From an uncultured Eubacteriales bacterium (GTDB lineage Bacteria; Bacillota; Clostridia; Christensenellales; Aristaeellaceae): 64,000 nt of DNA. The notes beneath the pieces are model-generated. The model searched no databases. It was not told the origin of the DNA and saw only the letters and a program-made list of their open reading frames with translations. Made by a program: the position numbers and the translations under genes. The DNA is taken from NCBI GenBank assembly GCA_902801165.1, contig CADCHI010000002.1, positions 62,001-126,000 on the forward strand, in the 5' to 3' direction. Position 1 is the first letter of the stretch; the number at the start of each line of letters is the position of its first letter. Positions 1 to 9,290 of the stretch are shown one piece after another.

Positions 1-1
1 T

Positions 2-2053
2 TCCCAGGGCGGCTCCACCATCACCCAGCAGCTGATCAAGCTGACCCATCTCACGCAGACAAAGACCCTCTCCCGCAAGGTCCAGGAGATTTTCCTGGCG
101 TTGAAGCTGGAGAGGGTCATGGACAAACGACAGATACTGGAAGCCTACCTGAACGCCGTCTACTTCGGCCACGGGGCCTACGGCATCGAGGCGGCTGCGA
201 ACGTCTACTTCGACAAGCCAGCCTCCGAGCTCACCCTCGCCGAAGGCGCGCTGCTGGCGGGCGTCATCAAGGCCCCGTCGGTCTACGCGCCGCACCTGAA
301 CGGGGACAGGGCCGTCTCCCGCCGCAACAGCATATTGAACACCATGGCGGAGAACGGCTTTATCACCGAGAGCGAGCGGGACGCGGCCCGCGCCGAGCCG
401 CTGCGCCTGGCGGAGGATGACGGCGGGGACGCCCAATACGCCTGGTATCTGGACGCGGTGCTGGACGAGACGACCCGGGTGCTGAACGTCAGCGCGGACG
501 AGGCCATCTCCGGCGGCTACCGAATTCACACGGTGCTGGACACGGCCATGCAGACCGCGGCGGAGGCCTTGTTCGAGAATGCTGACTCCTTCCCCGCGAG
601 CGCCGACGACGGCACGCCAGCCCAGGCGGCCCTGGTCGCCCTGGACACCGAAACCGGCGGTATCCGCGCCGTCGTCGGCGGCCGGAGCTACGATGTCCAG
701 CGCGGTCTGAACCGGGCGACCCAGACGCGGCGCCAGCCCGGCTCCGCCTTCAAGCCCGTCTCCACCTATGCCGCCGCCGTGGACGCCTACGGCTATGTCC
801 CGGCCTCCATCGTGGATGACACGCCCCGAACCTTCGCGGGCGGCTACGCGCCGCGCAACGCCGGCGGCAACAGCTACGGCCTGGTCACGCTGCGGGAGGC
901 GCTTTCGCGCTCGCTGAACATCGCCACTGTCGCCCTGGCGGACAGCATCGGCACCCCCGCCCTGAGGACCTACGCCCAGCGCTTCGGCCTCGAGCTCGCG
1001 CCGCAGGACGCCAACCTGTCCCTGGCGCTGGGGTCGCTGACCTACGGCGTCTCCCCGGCGGAGCTCGGCGCGGCCTACTGCGCCCTGGCCAACGGCGGCG
1101 AGCGGGTCTCGCCCCACGCCATACTCTCCATCGAGGACTCCGACGGCCTGGAGATCTACCGCGCCCCGGGCAGCGACGCCCGCGCGGTCGGCGAGGATAC
1201 CGCCTACCTCATCACTGATATGCTCAAGACCGCCGCCTCCACTGGCAGCGCCCGGGCGCTGGCCGGGGCCGGCATGCCCGTGGCGGGCAAGACGGGCACC
1301 GTCGGCGAGGCTGACGGCGGCACGCGGGACGTCTGGACCGTGGCCTATACGCCCCAGGTGTCCGTGGCCGTGTGGATGGGCTTCGACGAGCCGGGCGCCG
1401 GGCACAGCCTGCCCGCCTCCGAGGGCGGCAGCGGCTATCCGGCCCGCCTCTGCGCCGCCTGGCTCAAGGCCGTTTCCCCGGAGCTGTCCGGCGGGGACTT
1501 CCCCCGCCCGGCGGGCGTCGGCGCAGCGCTGGTGGACGCCCTGTCCCTGGAGCAGGCGCACGCGGTGGCCCTGAGCACCGATCGGACGCCCCCGGACTAC
1601 ACGCTGGTGGAGCTGTTTCACGCGGACGCCATGCCCCAGGCCTTTTCGGATTTCTGGGATGCTCCCGCGCCGGTGTCGGACCTGCGCCTGCTGACGGGCC
1701 CGGGTGAAACGCCGGTTCTGGCCTTTACCGTGCCGGAGGGCACCGCTGAATACCTGCTGACCCGCACCGTGGACGGCGAAAGCGTCGAAGTCGCCGCGCT
1801 CTCCGGCGAGCCCGGGCAGGAGGTGCGCTTCGCCGACACGGAGCACGACCTGTCCCGGCCCGCCGAGTACGCGCTGCTGCCGCGAAACGCCATATTGGCC
1901 GGGCGGGGCGAGCTGCTGGCGGGTCCTTCCGCCGGCCCGGTGCGCTATGTTCCCGGCGGGCTTTTGAACATGATAATGGGCGTCGGCACGGCCGAAGCCA
2001 CGCCGACGCCCTCTCAAATCGAGTCGCCGTCCGATCAATCGCTGTTCAGCTGA
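2..2053 (+). CDS. Class A penicillin-binding protein (PBP1a type), 5' truncated by the window edge
   Basis: Bifunctional cell-wall synthase that polymerises lipid II (GT51 glycosyltransferase) and cross-links the strands (transpeptidase) outside the membrane. The frame is open from base 2, so the start, the membrane anchor and the catalytic Glu region lie upstream. The first residues seen are the GT51 motif GGSTITQQ, and the glycosyltransferase fold runs to about base 430. The transpeptidase has SxxK (GSAFKP, near 743), SxN (SLN, near 911) and KTGT (near 1289), all intact. About 170 residues follow the catalytic core, ending in a beta-rich module and a Pro/Thr tail. The gene converges on clpC and the two 3' ends overlap by 19 bp. 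The family assignment is secure; which PBP1 paralogue it is cannot be told. Confidence 0.95.
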   Translation, partial: SQGGSTITQQLIKLTHLTQTKTLSRKVQEIFLALKLERVMDKRQILEAYLNAVYFGHGAYGIEAAANVYFDKPASELTLAEGALLAGVIKAPSVYAPHLNGDRAVSRRNSILNTMAENGFITESERDAARAEPLRLAEDDGGDAQYAWYLDAVLDETTRVLNVSADEAISGGYRIHTVLDTAMQTAAEALFENADSFPASADDGTPAQAALVALDTETGGIRAVVGGRSYDVQRGLNRATQTRRQPGSAFKPVSTYAAAVDAYGYVPASIVDDTPRTFAGGYAPRNAGGNSYGLVTLREALSRSLNIATVALADSIGTPALRTYAQRFGLELAPQDANLSLALGSLTYGVSPAELGAAYCALANGGERVSPHAILSIEDSDGLEIYRAPGSDARAVGEDTAYLITDMLKTAASTGSARALAGAGMPVAGKTGTVGEADGGTRDVWTVAYTPQVSVAVWMGFDEPGAGHSLPASEGGSGYPARLCAAWLKAVSPELSGGDFPRPAGVGAALVDALSLEQAHAVALSTDRTPPDYTLVELFHADAMPQAFSDFWDAPAPVSDLRLLTGPGETPVLAFTVPEGTAEYLLTRTVDGESVEVAALSGEPGQEVRFADTEHDLSRPAEYALLPRNAILAGRGELLAGPSAGPVRYVPGGLLNMIMGVGTAEATPTPSQIESPSDQSLFS

Positions 2054-4509
2054 CCCGCGCAGACCAGTTCTTCATCACCGCGGACCTTCTCCGGGATAAA
2101 CGCCAGCTCGCCGTCCTTCACCGTGGCGAACACCTTGTCGCCCAGGCAGATCCGGCCGGTCAGGATCTCCTCGCTGAGCGCGTCCTCCACCATGCGCTGG
2201 ATGGCGCGGCGCAGCGGGCGCGCGCCGTATTGCAGGTCGTAGCCGGACTTGCTGATCAGGCTCAGGGCGGATTCGTCCACCTCCAGTCGGATGCCGCGCT
2301 CGTCCAGGCGCGCGCACACCTGCTTGAGCAGCAGCGCGGCAATGGCGTCGATCTCGCTCTGCTCCAGCGCGTGGAACACGATGGTCTCGTCCACGCGGTT
2401 CAGGAACTCGGGCCGGAACAGGTTCTTCACCTCGCCCATGATGTTTTCCTTCATGGTCTCGTAGGTGCGCTCGCCGTCCTCGCCGCCGCCGAAGCCCAGG
2501 CTGCGCTGCCTGCGGATGGCGTGGGCGCCCGCGTTGCTGGTCATGACGATCACGGTGTTCTTGAAGTCCACCACGCGGCCCTGGCCGTCGGTCAGCCTGC
2601 CGTCCTCCAGGATTTGCAGCAGGATGTTGAACACGTCCGGGTGGGCCTTTTCCACCTCGTCCAGCAGGATCACCGCATAGGGCTTGCGGCGGACCTTCTC
2701 GGTCAGCTGACCGCCCTCCTCGTGGCCAACGTAGCCGGGCGGGGAACCGATCATGCGGGAGACGGAATGCTTCTCCATGTACTCCGACATGTCGATGCGG
2801 ATCATGCTGTCCTCATCCCCGAACAGGGCTTCGGCCAGCGCCTTGCACAGCTCCGTCTTGCCCACGCCGGTGGGGCCCAGGAAGATGAACGAGCCGATGG
2901 GCCGGTTCGGGTCCTTCAGGCCCGCCCGCGCGCGCCGGATGGCCCGGGCGACGGACTTGACCGCCTCCTCCTGGCCGATCACGCGCTCGTGGAGGATGGC
3001 CTCCAGGTTCACCAGCCTGCGGGACTCGTCCTCGGTGATGCGTGAGACGGGAATGCCCGTCCACGCGCCGACGATCTGGGCCACCTCTTCCTCGCCCACG
3101 ATCTCCACCTTGCTGTTGCGGCTCTGCTCCCACTCGGTCCTGCGCCGGTTCATCTCGTTCTGCAGCGCCTTCTTGCGGTCGCGCAGGTTGGCCGCCTTTT
3201 CGAAGTCCTCGTGGGCGACGGCCTCCTCGGTCTCCTTGTTCAGGGCCTCGAGGCGCTCCTGCTGCTCCTTCATATCCGGCGGCGCGGTGAACGCCTTGAT
3301 GCGCACACGGGAGGCGGCCTCGTCGATCAGGTCTATGGCCTTGTCCGGCAGGTAGCGGTCGGAGATATAGCGGTCGGAGAGGTACACCGCGGCCGTGATG
3401 GCCTCGTCGGTGATGCGCACCCGGTGGTGGGCCTCATACCGGTCCCGGAGCCCCTTCAGGATCTCCACGGATTCCTCCCGGGTGGGTTCGCCCACGTTCA
3501 CCGGCTGGAAGCGGCGCTCCAGGGCGGCGTCCTTCTCGATGTGCTTGTGGTACTCGCTGAGCGTGGTGGCGCCGATGCACTGGATCTCGCCCCGCGCCAG
3601 GGCGGGCTTCAGGATATTGGCCGCGTCGATGGCGCCCTCGGAGGCGCCCGCGCCGCAGATGGTGTGCAGCTCGTCGATGAAGAGGACCACGTTGCCGGCC
3701 TTCTTGATCTCGGCCATGGCGTTCTTCAGCCGCTCCTCGAACTCGCCGCGGTACTTCGCCCCCGCCAGCATGCTGGCCAGGTCCAGGGACACCACGCGCT
3801 TGCCGCGCAGGATCTCGGGGATGCTCCCCTCGACGATCAGCTGTGCCAGCCCTTCGACGATGGCGGACTTGCCCACGCCGGGCTCCCCGATGAGCACCGG
3901 GTTGTTCTTGCGCCTGCGGGAGAGGATCTGCACGATGCGCTCGATCTCGTTGAACCGGCCCACCACAGGATCCAGCTCGCCGCTGCGCGCAGCCGCCGTC
4001 AGGTCCCGGGAAAACTGGTTCAGTATCGGCGTGTCGGCGGAGCCGCCCTCCTGGCTGCTCTGCACGTCGTCGTCCGCTCCGGAGAGGATGCGCAGCAGCT
4101 CGTCCCGGGCCTTGGAGAGGTCCATGCCCATCTTGATGAGCACATGGGCGGCCACGCCCTCGCGCTCCCGCATCAGGGCCAGCAGGATGTGCTCGGTGCT
4201 GACGTAGTTCTGCTTCAGCTCCCGAGCCTCCCGCACACTCTGCTCCAGGACCTTCTTCGTCCTGGGGGTGTAGACCATCTGCTTGCCCTGCACCTCGTCG
4301 CTGCCGCGGCCCAGGATCTGGACGATCTCCGCACGCGCGGCGTCCAGCGTGATGCCCTGCAGCACCGCTTTCGCGCCGCCGGGCTCGGTCAACACGCCGA
4401 GAAGCAGGTGCTCCGTGCCCACATAGGTGCGCCCCAGCTGCGCCGCCTCGGTCTGGGCCGCCAGCAGCGCGCGCTGTCCGCGCTCGGTGAATTTCGCGAA
4501 ATATGCCAT
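2035..4509 (-). CDS. clpC: ATP-dependent Clp protease ATPase subunit ClpC
   Basis: Hsp100 unfoldase that feeds substrates, including McsB-phosphorylated proteins, to ClpP in the cytoplasm. The 824 residues show the expected order: double Clp N-domain repeat (1-150), first AAA+ domain with Walker [12 protein letters not shown]-like coiled middle segment (about 415-460), second AAA+ with GPTGVGKT and LLDEVEKAH, and a C-terminal D2-small domain. The LGF loop (RSLGFGGG) matches the ClpP-docking loop of the family. I chose the ATG at 4509, giving [11 protein letters not shown], because GGAGGAA lies 4 bases upstream; an in-frame extension to 4551 has no support. Last gene of ctsR-mcsA-mcsB-clpC, 140 bp after mcsB. 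That gap contains a TAGAAT box that could be an internal promoter. Confidence 0.97.
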   Translation of the reverse strand: MAYFAKFTERGQRALLAAQTEAAQLGRTYVGTEHLLLGVLTEPGGAKAVLQGITLDAARAEIVQILGRGSDEVQGKQMVYTPRTKKVLEQSVREARELKQNYVSTEHILLALMREREGVAAHVLIKMGMDLSKARDELLRILSGADDDVQSSQEGGSADTPILNQFSRDLTAAARSGELDPVVGRFNEIERIVQILSRRRKNNPVLIGEPGVGKSAIVEGLAQLIVEGSIPEILRGKRVVSLDLASMLAGAKYRGEFEERLKNAMAEIKKAGNVVLFIDELHTICGAGASEGAIDAANILKPALARGEIQCIGATTLSEYHKHIEKDAALERRFQPVNVGEPTREESVEILKGLRDRYEAHHRVRITDEAITAAVYLSDRYISDRYLPDKAIDLIDEAASRVRIKAFTAPPDMKEQQERLEALNKETEEAVAHEDFEKAANLRDRKKALQNEMNRRRTEWEQSRNSKVEIVGEEEVAQIVGAWTGIPVSRITEDESRRLVNLEAILHERVIGQEEAVKSVARAIRRARAGLKDPNRPIGSFIFLGPTGVGKTELCKALAEALFGDEDSMIRIDMSEYMEKHSVSRMIGSPPGYVGHEEGGQLTEKVRRKPYAVILLDEVEKAHPDVFNILLQILEDGRLTDGQGRVVDFKNTVIVMTSNAGAHAIRRQRSLGFGGGEDGERTYETMKENIMGEVKNLFRPEFLNRVDETIVFHALEQSEIDAIAALLLKQVCARLDERGIRLEVDESALSLISKSGYDLQYGARPLRRAIQRMVEDALSEEILTGRICLGDKVFATVKDGELAFIPEKVRGDEELVCAGQLNSD

Positions 4510-4649
4510 TGATTTCCTCCAGTTTATGCCGTCTTTTTCCACTTCCTTCATGAAGCGGCACGGGGAACAGCTCCCCCATGTTTTATTCTATCATCGCTTT
4601 CGTCCGACGCCGCCCGGGTGTTTTCCGGCGGTCGGCCGGACTCCAGATG

Positions 4650-5675
4650 TCAGTCGGACACCAGCTTTTGCAGCTCTTCCCGCAGCAGCTTGGCCCGCAG
4701 GATCTCCGATTCCCTGGGGCTGATCAGCTTGCCCGCGCGCACACCCAGGGACCCGGGCTGCAGATCCATCATCAGCGCGTCCAGCCCTGGCAGCGGCGCG
4801 TGGAGATAGCCCATGCTGGCCGCATAGCGGATGTCGGAATAGCGGCTCATGAACTCCTTGACGGTCATCAGCCGCGCATACATCAATTCTCCCCAGGAGC
4901 GCATCAGGCTATCCTGCAATTGCAGCATGTCGCGCTTTTCCGCGTTTTCCCGCATGGAGCGCTCGTGCTCCACGATCTGCGCCGTCGCTGCGGACAGCGA
5001 GCGGATCACGTCCTCCTCGCTGCGGCCAAGGGTGGCCTGGTTGGACAGCTGGTAGAGGTTGCCCTGGGCCTCGCTGCCCTCGCCGTAGAGGCCGCGGATG
5101 GTGAGGCCCAGCTTGGCCACGGTCTGCATCACCGCGCCCATCTGCCCGCTGCCGGAGATCGCCGGCAGGTGCAGTATCACGCTGGCGCGCATGCCGGTGC
5201 CGGTGTTGGCGGGACAAGCGGTCAAAAAGCCCCACTGGTGGTCGAAGGCGAACGGGTATCGGTTTCCCAGGGATTCGTCCAGCTTCAACGCCATCTCCGC
5301 CGCCCGCTCCAGCTGGAGCCCGGGCAGCAGTCCCTGGAAGCGCACGTGGTCCTCCTCGTTGAGCATCACCGACACGGTTCCGGAGGAGGTCACCATGGCG
5401 GCGGAACGGTTGACGAACTTCAACAGGTCGTAGCTGATCAGGTGGTGCTCCACCAGCCGGGAGCGGGCGTCCTCCTCCAGCTCCGACATGCGCAGCAGCG
5501 TGAAGGACGCGCCGGTCTCCATCTTGAACACCGCGTCCGCGGTGCGCTCGATGACCTCCTCGGCGTATTCCCGGGTCAGCTTCGGGGAAAAGGGCAGGTC
5601 CTCGTAGTTCCTCGACAGGCGCACGCGGCTGGAGATCACCACGTCCTGCTCGGGAGAGAGCACATACTCATACAT
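4650..5675 (-). CDS. mcsB: Protein-arginine kinase McsB
   Basis: Phosphoarginine kinase of the ATP:guanido phosphotransferase fold. It marks damaged proteins for ClpCP and inactivates CtsR when its activator McsA is present. The 341 residues carry the nucleotide-site arginines in VISSRVRLSRN near the N terminus and the characteristic CPANTGTGMRASV loop around residue 170. The ATG at 5675 (MYEYVLSPEQ) was chosen over upstream in-frame codons because it overlaps the mcsA stop by 8 bp, the usual translational coupling in this operon. Known family role: quality control under heat or oxidative stress. Regulation follows the CtsR operator upstream of ctsR. Confidence 0.96.
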   Translation of the reverse strand: MYEYVLSPEQDVVISSRVRLSRNYEDLPFSPKLTREYAEEVIERTADAVFKMETGASFTLLRMSELEEDARSRLVEHHLISYDLLKFVNRSAAMVTSSGTVSVMLNEEDHVRFQGLLPGLQLERAAEMALKLDESLGNRYPFAFDHQWGFLTACPANTGTGMRASVILHLPAISGSGQMGAVMQTVAKLGLTIRGLYGEGSEAQGNLYQLSNQATLGRSEEDVIRSLSAATAQIVEHERSMRENAEKRDMLQLQDSLMRSWGELMYARLMTVKEFMSRYSDIRYAASMGYLHAPLPGLDALMMDLQPGSLGVRAGKLISPRESEILRAKLLREELQKLVSD

Positions 5676-6258
5676 CCGCGTCCGCCCCCTCTCGCCCGTC
5701 GCCATCCAGCTGTTCCTTCGGCTTGACCTTGATGGTGGACTCCTTGCGCTCCAGCTGGGCTGTGAGCGCCCGGATGGTATCCCGCAGCTTGGCCGCCTGC
5801 TCGTACTCCTCATCGGCGATGGCCTTTTGCAGCTTCTGCTTCAACCGGTCGATGTTCATGCGGATGGAGGTGCCATTGCGCACGCCGCCGGGCACGCGCC
5901 CCGCGTGCTGGGTGTTGCCGTGTACCCGCTGCAACAGCGCCGTCATGGGCGTCTTGAACGCCTGGTAGCAGTTGGCGCAGCCCAGCATGCCACACTTCTG
6001 AAACTCCACATAGGTCATGCCGCACTGCTCGCAGACGTAGCCCTCCAGCTCCTCGCCGTCAGCCTCGTCCTCCTCGCGGCCCTTGTTTTCCAATATGCTG
6101 TTCAATATCCCCGCCAGGTTTGAAAAGTCGATACCCGGGATCTGCTTCTGGTGCTTGGCCATGCAGATCGGGCACAGGTTCCGCTCGACGCGATCCCCGT
6201 TGATGATCGTCATCAGGTGGAACTTTGCGGGACGGATGCCGCAATCCTCACACATCAT
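5668..6258 (-). CDS. mcsA: McsA, zinc-finger activator of McsB
   Basis: Adaptor that activates the arginine kinase McsB and responds to metal and redox stress. The protein shows four CxxC zinc motifs (CEDC, CPIC, CEQC, CANC) in its first 110 residues, then a C-terminal UVR motif in a charged coiled region (about residues 140-175). Two adjacent ATGs (6258 and 6255) follow GAGGAGG; the first has 9-base spacing and is preferred, giving 196 residues. It overlaps the ctsR 3' end by 11 bp and the mcsB start by 8 bp, so the three genes look translationally coupled. Confidence 0.95.
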   Translation of the reverse strand: MMCEDCGIRPAKFHLMTIINGDRVERNLCPICMAKHQKQIPGIDFSNLAGILNSILENKGREEDEADGEELEGYVCEQCGMTYVEFQKCGMLGCANCYQAFKTPMTALLQRVHGNTQHAGRVPGGVRNGTSIRMNIDRLKQKLQKAIADEEYEQAAKLRDTIRALTAQLERKESTIKVKPKEQLDGDGREGADADV

Positions 6259-6730
6259 CGCGCTTTTCCTCCTCAAGATTTTTGAATGCCTGCACCAGCA
6301 TGTTCCTGAACACCGCCGCCCGAAGCACGTCCTTCGCGCTGATGGGCAGCGCCAGGGCGTTTCTGGACACCGCGGCGCGCATCAGGCCCGCCTCGCTGCG
6401 GGTGATCATCTTGCGCTCAAACAGGTTGGAGATGATCGCGCAGGCGGTCTCCTCGTCCACCGAGTTGCCCACCCGGTTCAAAAGCGTCTCCAGGAAGTTC
6501 GGCTCACCCCGGGTCTGCATGCGCACGATGCGCACATACCCGCCGCCGCCGCGCCTCGATTCGATGATATAGCCGTGATCCACGGAAAAGCGCGTCGCCA
6601 GCACGTAGTTGATCTGGGAGGGCGCGCAGCCAAAGTGCTGCGCGAGCTCGTTCCTCCGAAGCTCAATATGCGCGTCCTGCTGCATCAGTTCCTTGATAAA
6701 CTGCTCTATGCTGTCGCTGAGCTGTGCCAT
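6248..6730 (-). CDS. ctsR: Class III heat-shock repressor CtsR
   Basis: Dimeric winged-helix repressor of clp genes. The 160-residue length is normal. The N-terminal HTH is followed by the tetraglycine loop RRGGGGYVRI (about residues 59-68), which is the DNA-contacting, heat-sensing wing and McsB target region in the family. The ATG at 6730 (MAQLSDSIEQ) follows AGGTGAGAG directly; the in-frame extension to 6790 would run through the promoter and is rejected. First gene of its operon, with its own operator in the promoter (autoregulation). Confidence 0.96.
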   Translation of the reverse strand: MAQLSDSIEQFIKELMQQDAHIELRRNELAQHFGCAPSQINYVLATRFSVDHGYIIESRRGGGGYVRIVRMQTRGEPNFLETLLNRVGNSVDEETACAIISNLFERKMITRSEAGLMRAAVSRNALALPISAKDVLRAAVFRNMLVQAFKNLEEEKRDDV

Positions 6731-6744
6731 ACTCTCACCTCTGT

Positions 6745-6761
6745 ATTGACCATCTTTGACT
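6745..6761 (-). promoter_or_regulatory. CtsR operator
   Basis: On the minus strand the sequence reads AGTCAAA-GAT-GGTCAAT. It is a tandem heptad matching the CtsR consensus RGTCAAA-NAN-RGTCAAA with one terminal mismatch. It abuts the -10 box on the downstream side, so bound CtsR would block initiation. I saw no second full box elsewhere in the window. Confidence 0.9.
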
Positions 6762-6790
6762 ATTATATAGCATCCAGCCCCGAATTGCAA
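6762..6790 (-). promoter_or_regulatory. Sigma-A promoter of the ctsR operon
   Basis: On the minus strand, -35 TTGCAA (6790-6785), a 17-bp spacer and a perfect -10 TATAAT (6767-6762). The CtsR box begins one base downstream. The ctsR start lies 32 bp beyond the -10. Confidence 0.8.
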
Positions 6791-6863
6791 GAGGGAAATT
6801 CAGGTTTTGTCGTTGAAGCGAGTCGGGTTAAGGTGCAATTGTTGTGCCGGCACGGTGATTACA

Positions 6864-7568
6864 TCACTGTCCGGAAGCCCATCCACGCTCCAGGAAGGCC
6901 ATCAGCGCCCTGGCGCAGTTGTGGGCGGCCATGTCCCGGCTGAGGCCGTATTCCGCGCTGTGATTGCCGGCGGTGCTGTCGGAGATGCCCCGCATCGCGG
7001 CGCAGTCCGTGCCGTTGATGAAGCAGACCTGGGCGATTGGGCAGCCCTCCATCTCGCATACCTCGGCCCTGAAATAGCCCCTGATGAGCTCCGCGGTCTC
7101 CCCGTCGTCGTTGAACCGGTCGCCGCTGGCGATGCGGACCACGCTCCCCTTCAGGTCAGGCATCTGCTCAACGGTTCGCCGCATGGCCTCCACGACCCGC
7201 GGCGCGCAGGGGAAGTCGATCCGATTGACCGTGGAGACCATGCCCACCGGGTCGCCCAGGGCGGAGGAATCCACGTCGTACTGCACAAAGTCCCGGGCGA
7301 TGGCGATGTCTCCCACCGCCAGCCGGTCGGTCAGGCAGCCCGCCACGCCCACGTTGATCACCAGCTCCGGCCTGTACAGGAGGATCATCGTCTGGGCGCA
7401 CATCGCGGCGTTGACCTTGCCCACGCCGCCCTGCACCAGCACGACCTCCCGGCCGCACAGCCTGCCGCTGTGGAAGCGCATGCCGCTGACCTCCCGAACG
7501 GCGGTCACCATGGTATTTGCCAGCAGCAGCTCCATCTCCACGGGCATGGCGCCGATGATTCCGATCAT
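6864..7568 (-). CDS. mtnN: 5'-methylthioadenosine/S-adenosylhomocysteine nucleosidase
   Basis: Hydrolyses MTA and SAH to adenine plus methylthioribose or ribosylhomocysteine, clearing by-products of SAM use. The 234-residue protein starts MIGIIGAMPVE, as typical family members do. It has the ribose/catalytic segments NVGVAGCL, the CEMEG motif with the substrate-binding Glu, and the RGISD motif with the catalytic Asp. The ATG at 7568 has GGAGGGGG 5 bases upstream; the longer ORF to 7607 lacks an RBS. Downstream lie the ctsR promoter and operator, so transcription probably ends before 6790, but no clear terminator is visible. Confidence 0.93.
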   Translation of the reverse strand: MIGIIGAMPVEMELLLANTMVTAVREVSGMRFHSGRLCGREVVLVQGGVGKVNAAMCAQTMILLYRPELVINVGVAGCLTDRLAVGDIAIARDFVQYDVDSSALGDPVGMVSTVNRIDFPCAPRVVEAMRRTVEQMPDLKGSVVRIASGDRFNDDGETAELIRGYFRAEVCEMEGCPIAQVCFINGTDCAAMRGISDSTAGNHSAEYGLSRDMAAHNCARALMAFLERGWASGQ

Positions 7569-7597
7569 GCTTCCCCCTCCAATAACCAGTTTGGAAA

Positions 7598-7626
7598 ATG
7601 CCCGCACCTATTCCCAGCGCGGGCAT
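7598..7626 (-). terminator. Hairpin with T-run after ispDF
   Basis: Arms ATGCCCGC and GCGGGCAT pair across a 13-base loop. On the minus strand they are followed by TTTTCC. The position just downstream of ispDF and before mtnN suits an intrinsic terminator. Confidence 0.5.
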
Positions 7627-7683
7627 GATTCCGATAGCTTTAACAACTTTATCTCACCCGCCGCCATGTGGCGGCAAGGCGTT

Positions 7684-8850
7684 CTACATTGAACTGCCGG
7701 ACACCAGCAGCGCCACCGCCTGGGCGGAAATGCCCTGGCCCTCCCCCTCGAAGCCCATGCGCTCCGTGGTGGTGGCCTTGACGTTCACCCGATCCTCCGG
7801 GACGCCCAGGCCGGCTGCGATATTCCGCTTCATTTCCGGCATATATGCCGCCAGCTTGGGCCGCTGTGCCACGATGGTGACGTCCGCGTTGCCCACGCGA
7901 TAGCCCGCCGCACGGACCTTCGCCATCACGATCTCCAGCAGCTTCATCGAGGAGATGCCCTTGTAGGCGGGGTCGCTGTCCGGGAAGTGCCGGCCGATGT
8001 CGCCCAGGCACAGCGCCCCCAGCAGCGCGTCCATCAGCGCGTGCACAGCCACGTCCGCGTCCGAGTGGCCGTCGAGGCCGCGATCGTGGGGAATCTCCAC
8101 GCCGCAGAGCACCAGCTTTCGACCCTCCGCCAGCCGATGGGCGTCGTAGCCCTGCCCGACCCGGAAGTCGGGCGCCGCACCGTTCAGGCGTTCAAAGTCC
8201 GTTCGTGTCGTCAACTTTTTGTTCTCCTCCGCGCCGTCCGCCGTCACCAGGCGCACGTCGCCGTAATAGTGTTCAAACAGCATGGCGTCGTCCGTGACCG
8301 CCAGCCCTTCCGACCTCGCGCGCCGATGGGCTTCGAGGATCTGCCTAAAGGCGAAGGTCTGGGGCGTCTGGACCGCGCGCAGGCGCTCCCGGTCCAGGGA
8401 AACGACGCGCCCATCCTCCCCGACCTGCTTGACCGTGTCCACCACGGGGGTTGAGATCACGCCGCTTCCGTACCTTTTAGCGGATTCCAGCGTCGCGTCG
8501 ATGACCGATTTTGAGACGAAGGGCCGCGCGGCGTCGTGTATGGCGACGATTTCGCAGTCCTCCGGCAGGGCCATCAGGCCGTTGTACACAGAATCCCGCC
8601 GGGTCTCGCCGCCCATCGCCACCTGCCTGACCAGTTCAAAGGGGCCCTCCCGGGACTCCAATTCCCGGTATAGGGCCTCGTCCCCGGCGGACAGCACCAG
8701 CACTGCGCCGTCAAACCTGTCGGAGTCCCGGAAGGCGTCCAGGCACCGGGCCAGCACGCTCCGGCCCGCGATGGGAAAGAACACCTTGTTTTGCGCCAGC
8801 CCCGAGCGCGCGCCGCGCCCGGCGGCGACGATTACCGCCCAGCAGCTCAT
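7684..8850 (-). CDS. ispDF: Bifunctional IspD-IspF enzyme of the MEP isoprenoid pathway
   Basis: Fusion of 2-C-methyl-D-erythritol 4-phosphate cytidylyltransferase (residues about 1-225) and 2-C-methyl-D-erythritol 2,4-cyclodiphosphate synthase (about 230-388). It catalyses two non-consecutive steps of isoprenoid precursor synthesis. The IspD part opens with the nucleotide-binding AAGRGAR and has AIHDAARPFV. The IspF part has GYDAHR, the metal-binding DGHSDADV and the GDIGRHFPDSD motif. The start ATG overlaps the upstream rqcP stop (ATGA), so the genes are coupled. IspDF fusions are known in some bacteria; the separate-gene state is commoner in Firmicutes. Confidence 0.95.
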   Translation of the reverse strand: MSCWAVIVAAGRGARSGLAQNKVFFPIAGRSVLARCLDAFRDSDRFDGAVLVLSAGDEALYRELESREGPFELVRQVAMGGETRRDSVYNGLMALPEDCEIVAIHDAARPFVSKSVIDATLESAKRYGSGVISTPVVDTVKQVGEDGRVVSLDRERLRAVQTPQTFAFRQILEAHRRARSEGLAVTDDAMLFEHYYGDVRLVTADGAEENKKLTTRTDFERLNGAAPDFRVGQGYDAHRLAEGRKLVLCGVEIPHDRGLDGHSDADVAVHALMDALLGALCLGDIGRHFPDSDPAYKGISSMKLLEIVMAKVRAAGYRVGNADVTIVAQRPKLAAYMPEMKRNIAAGLGVPEDRVNVKATTTERMGFEGEGQGISAQAVALLVSGSSM

Positions 8851-9146
8851 CCTATGGCCCTGTACATGTCCGCCGCGTCCTGCTTGGCCGCGTGCTCGGC
8901 GATTGACAGGATCTCATACTCGCTGTACTTGTCGCCAAAGCGGATGCCCAGCACGTCGCCCACCTTGACGTCCGTGCCCGGCTTGCCCTCCTTGCCGTTC
9001 ACCGTCACGTGCCCGGTGGAGCAAGCGTCGTTGGCGACGCTCCTGCGCTTGATGATGCGGGAAATCTTCAGGAACTTATCCAAGCGAATGGACGTGGGCG
9101 CCACGCGCTCCACGGGTTTCTTCGCCTCCATGGCCTTTCTGCTCAT
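8847..9146 (-). CDS. rqcP: S4-domain RNA-binding protein RqcP/YabO (Hsp15-like)
   Basis: The family binds the 50S-peptidyl-tRNA complex and works with RqcH in alanine-tailing of stalled nascent chains. The 99-residue protein has an S4 domain at about residues 19-70 (SIRLDKFLKISRIIKRRS, then VTVNGKEGKPG) and an N-terminal Lys-rich extension. The ATG at 9146 follows GGAGGATCGAGAC; the open extension to 9242 crosses the hup terminator and is rejected. The location near mazG/yabN and spoVT matches yabO in Bacillus, except that hup sits between. It shares an ATGA junction with ispDF. Confidence 0.88.
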   Translation of the reverse strand: MSRKAMEAKKPVERVAPTSIRLDKFLKISRIIKRRSVANDACSTGHVTVNGKEGKPGTDVKVGDVLGIRFGDKYSEYEILSIAEHAAKQDAADMYRAIG

Positions 9147-9235
9147 GTCTCGATCCTCCGATAATAATGATCCAGAGATTGCCGGTGTGTTCCTGTGGAA
9201 CCCGGCAACCCGGAAAACGTTCCAAAGTTTCCTAT

Positions 9236-9272
9236 CCAACAAACAGGGCCCTTCCTGAACGGAAGCGCCCTG
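9236..9272 (-). terminator. Intrinsic terminator after hup
   Basis: CAGGGC and CTTCC pair with GGAAG and GCCCTG around TGAAC, with one C/C mismatch. On the minus strand the stem is followed by TTTGTTGG. It lies 18 bp after the hup stop. Confidence 0.55.
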
Positions 9273-9290
9273 ACGTCAATGCATTGCAAA

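Noticed and set aside
3211-4512. A 433-codon plus-strand frame opposite clpC, and similar long frames opposite topoisomerase, thiI and iscS genes
   Set aside because: Each lies opposite a well-supported conserved gene and shows no domain or start signal.
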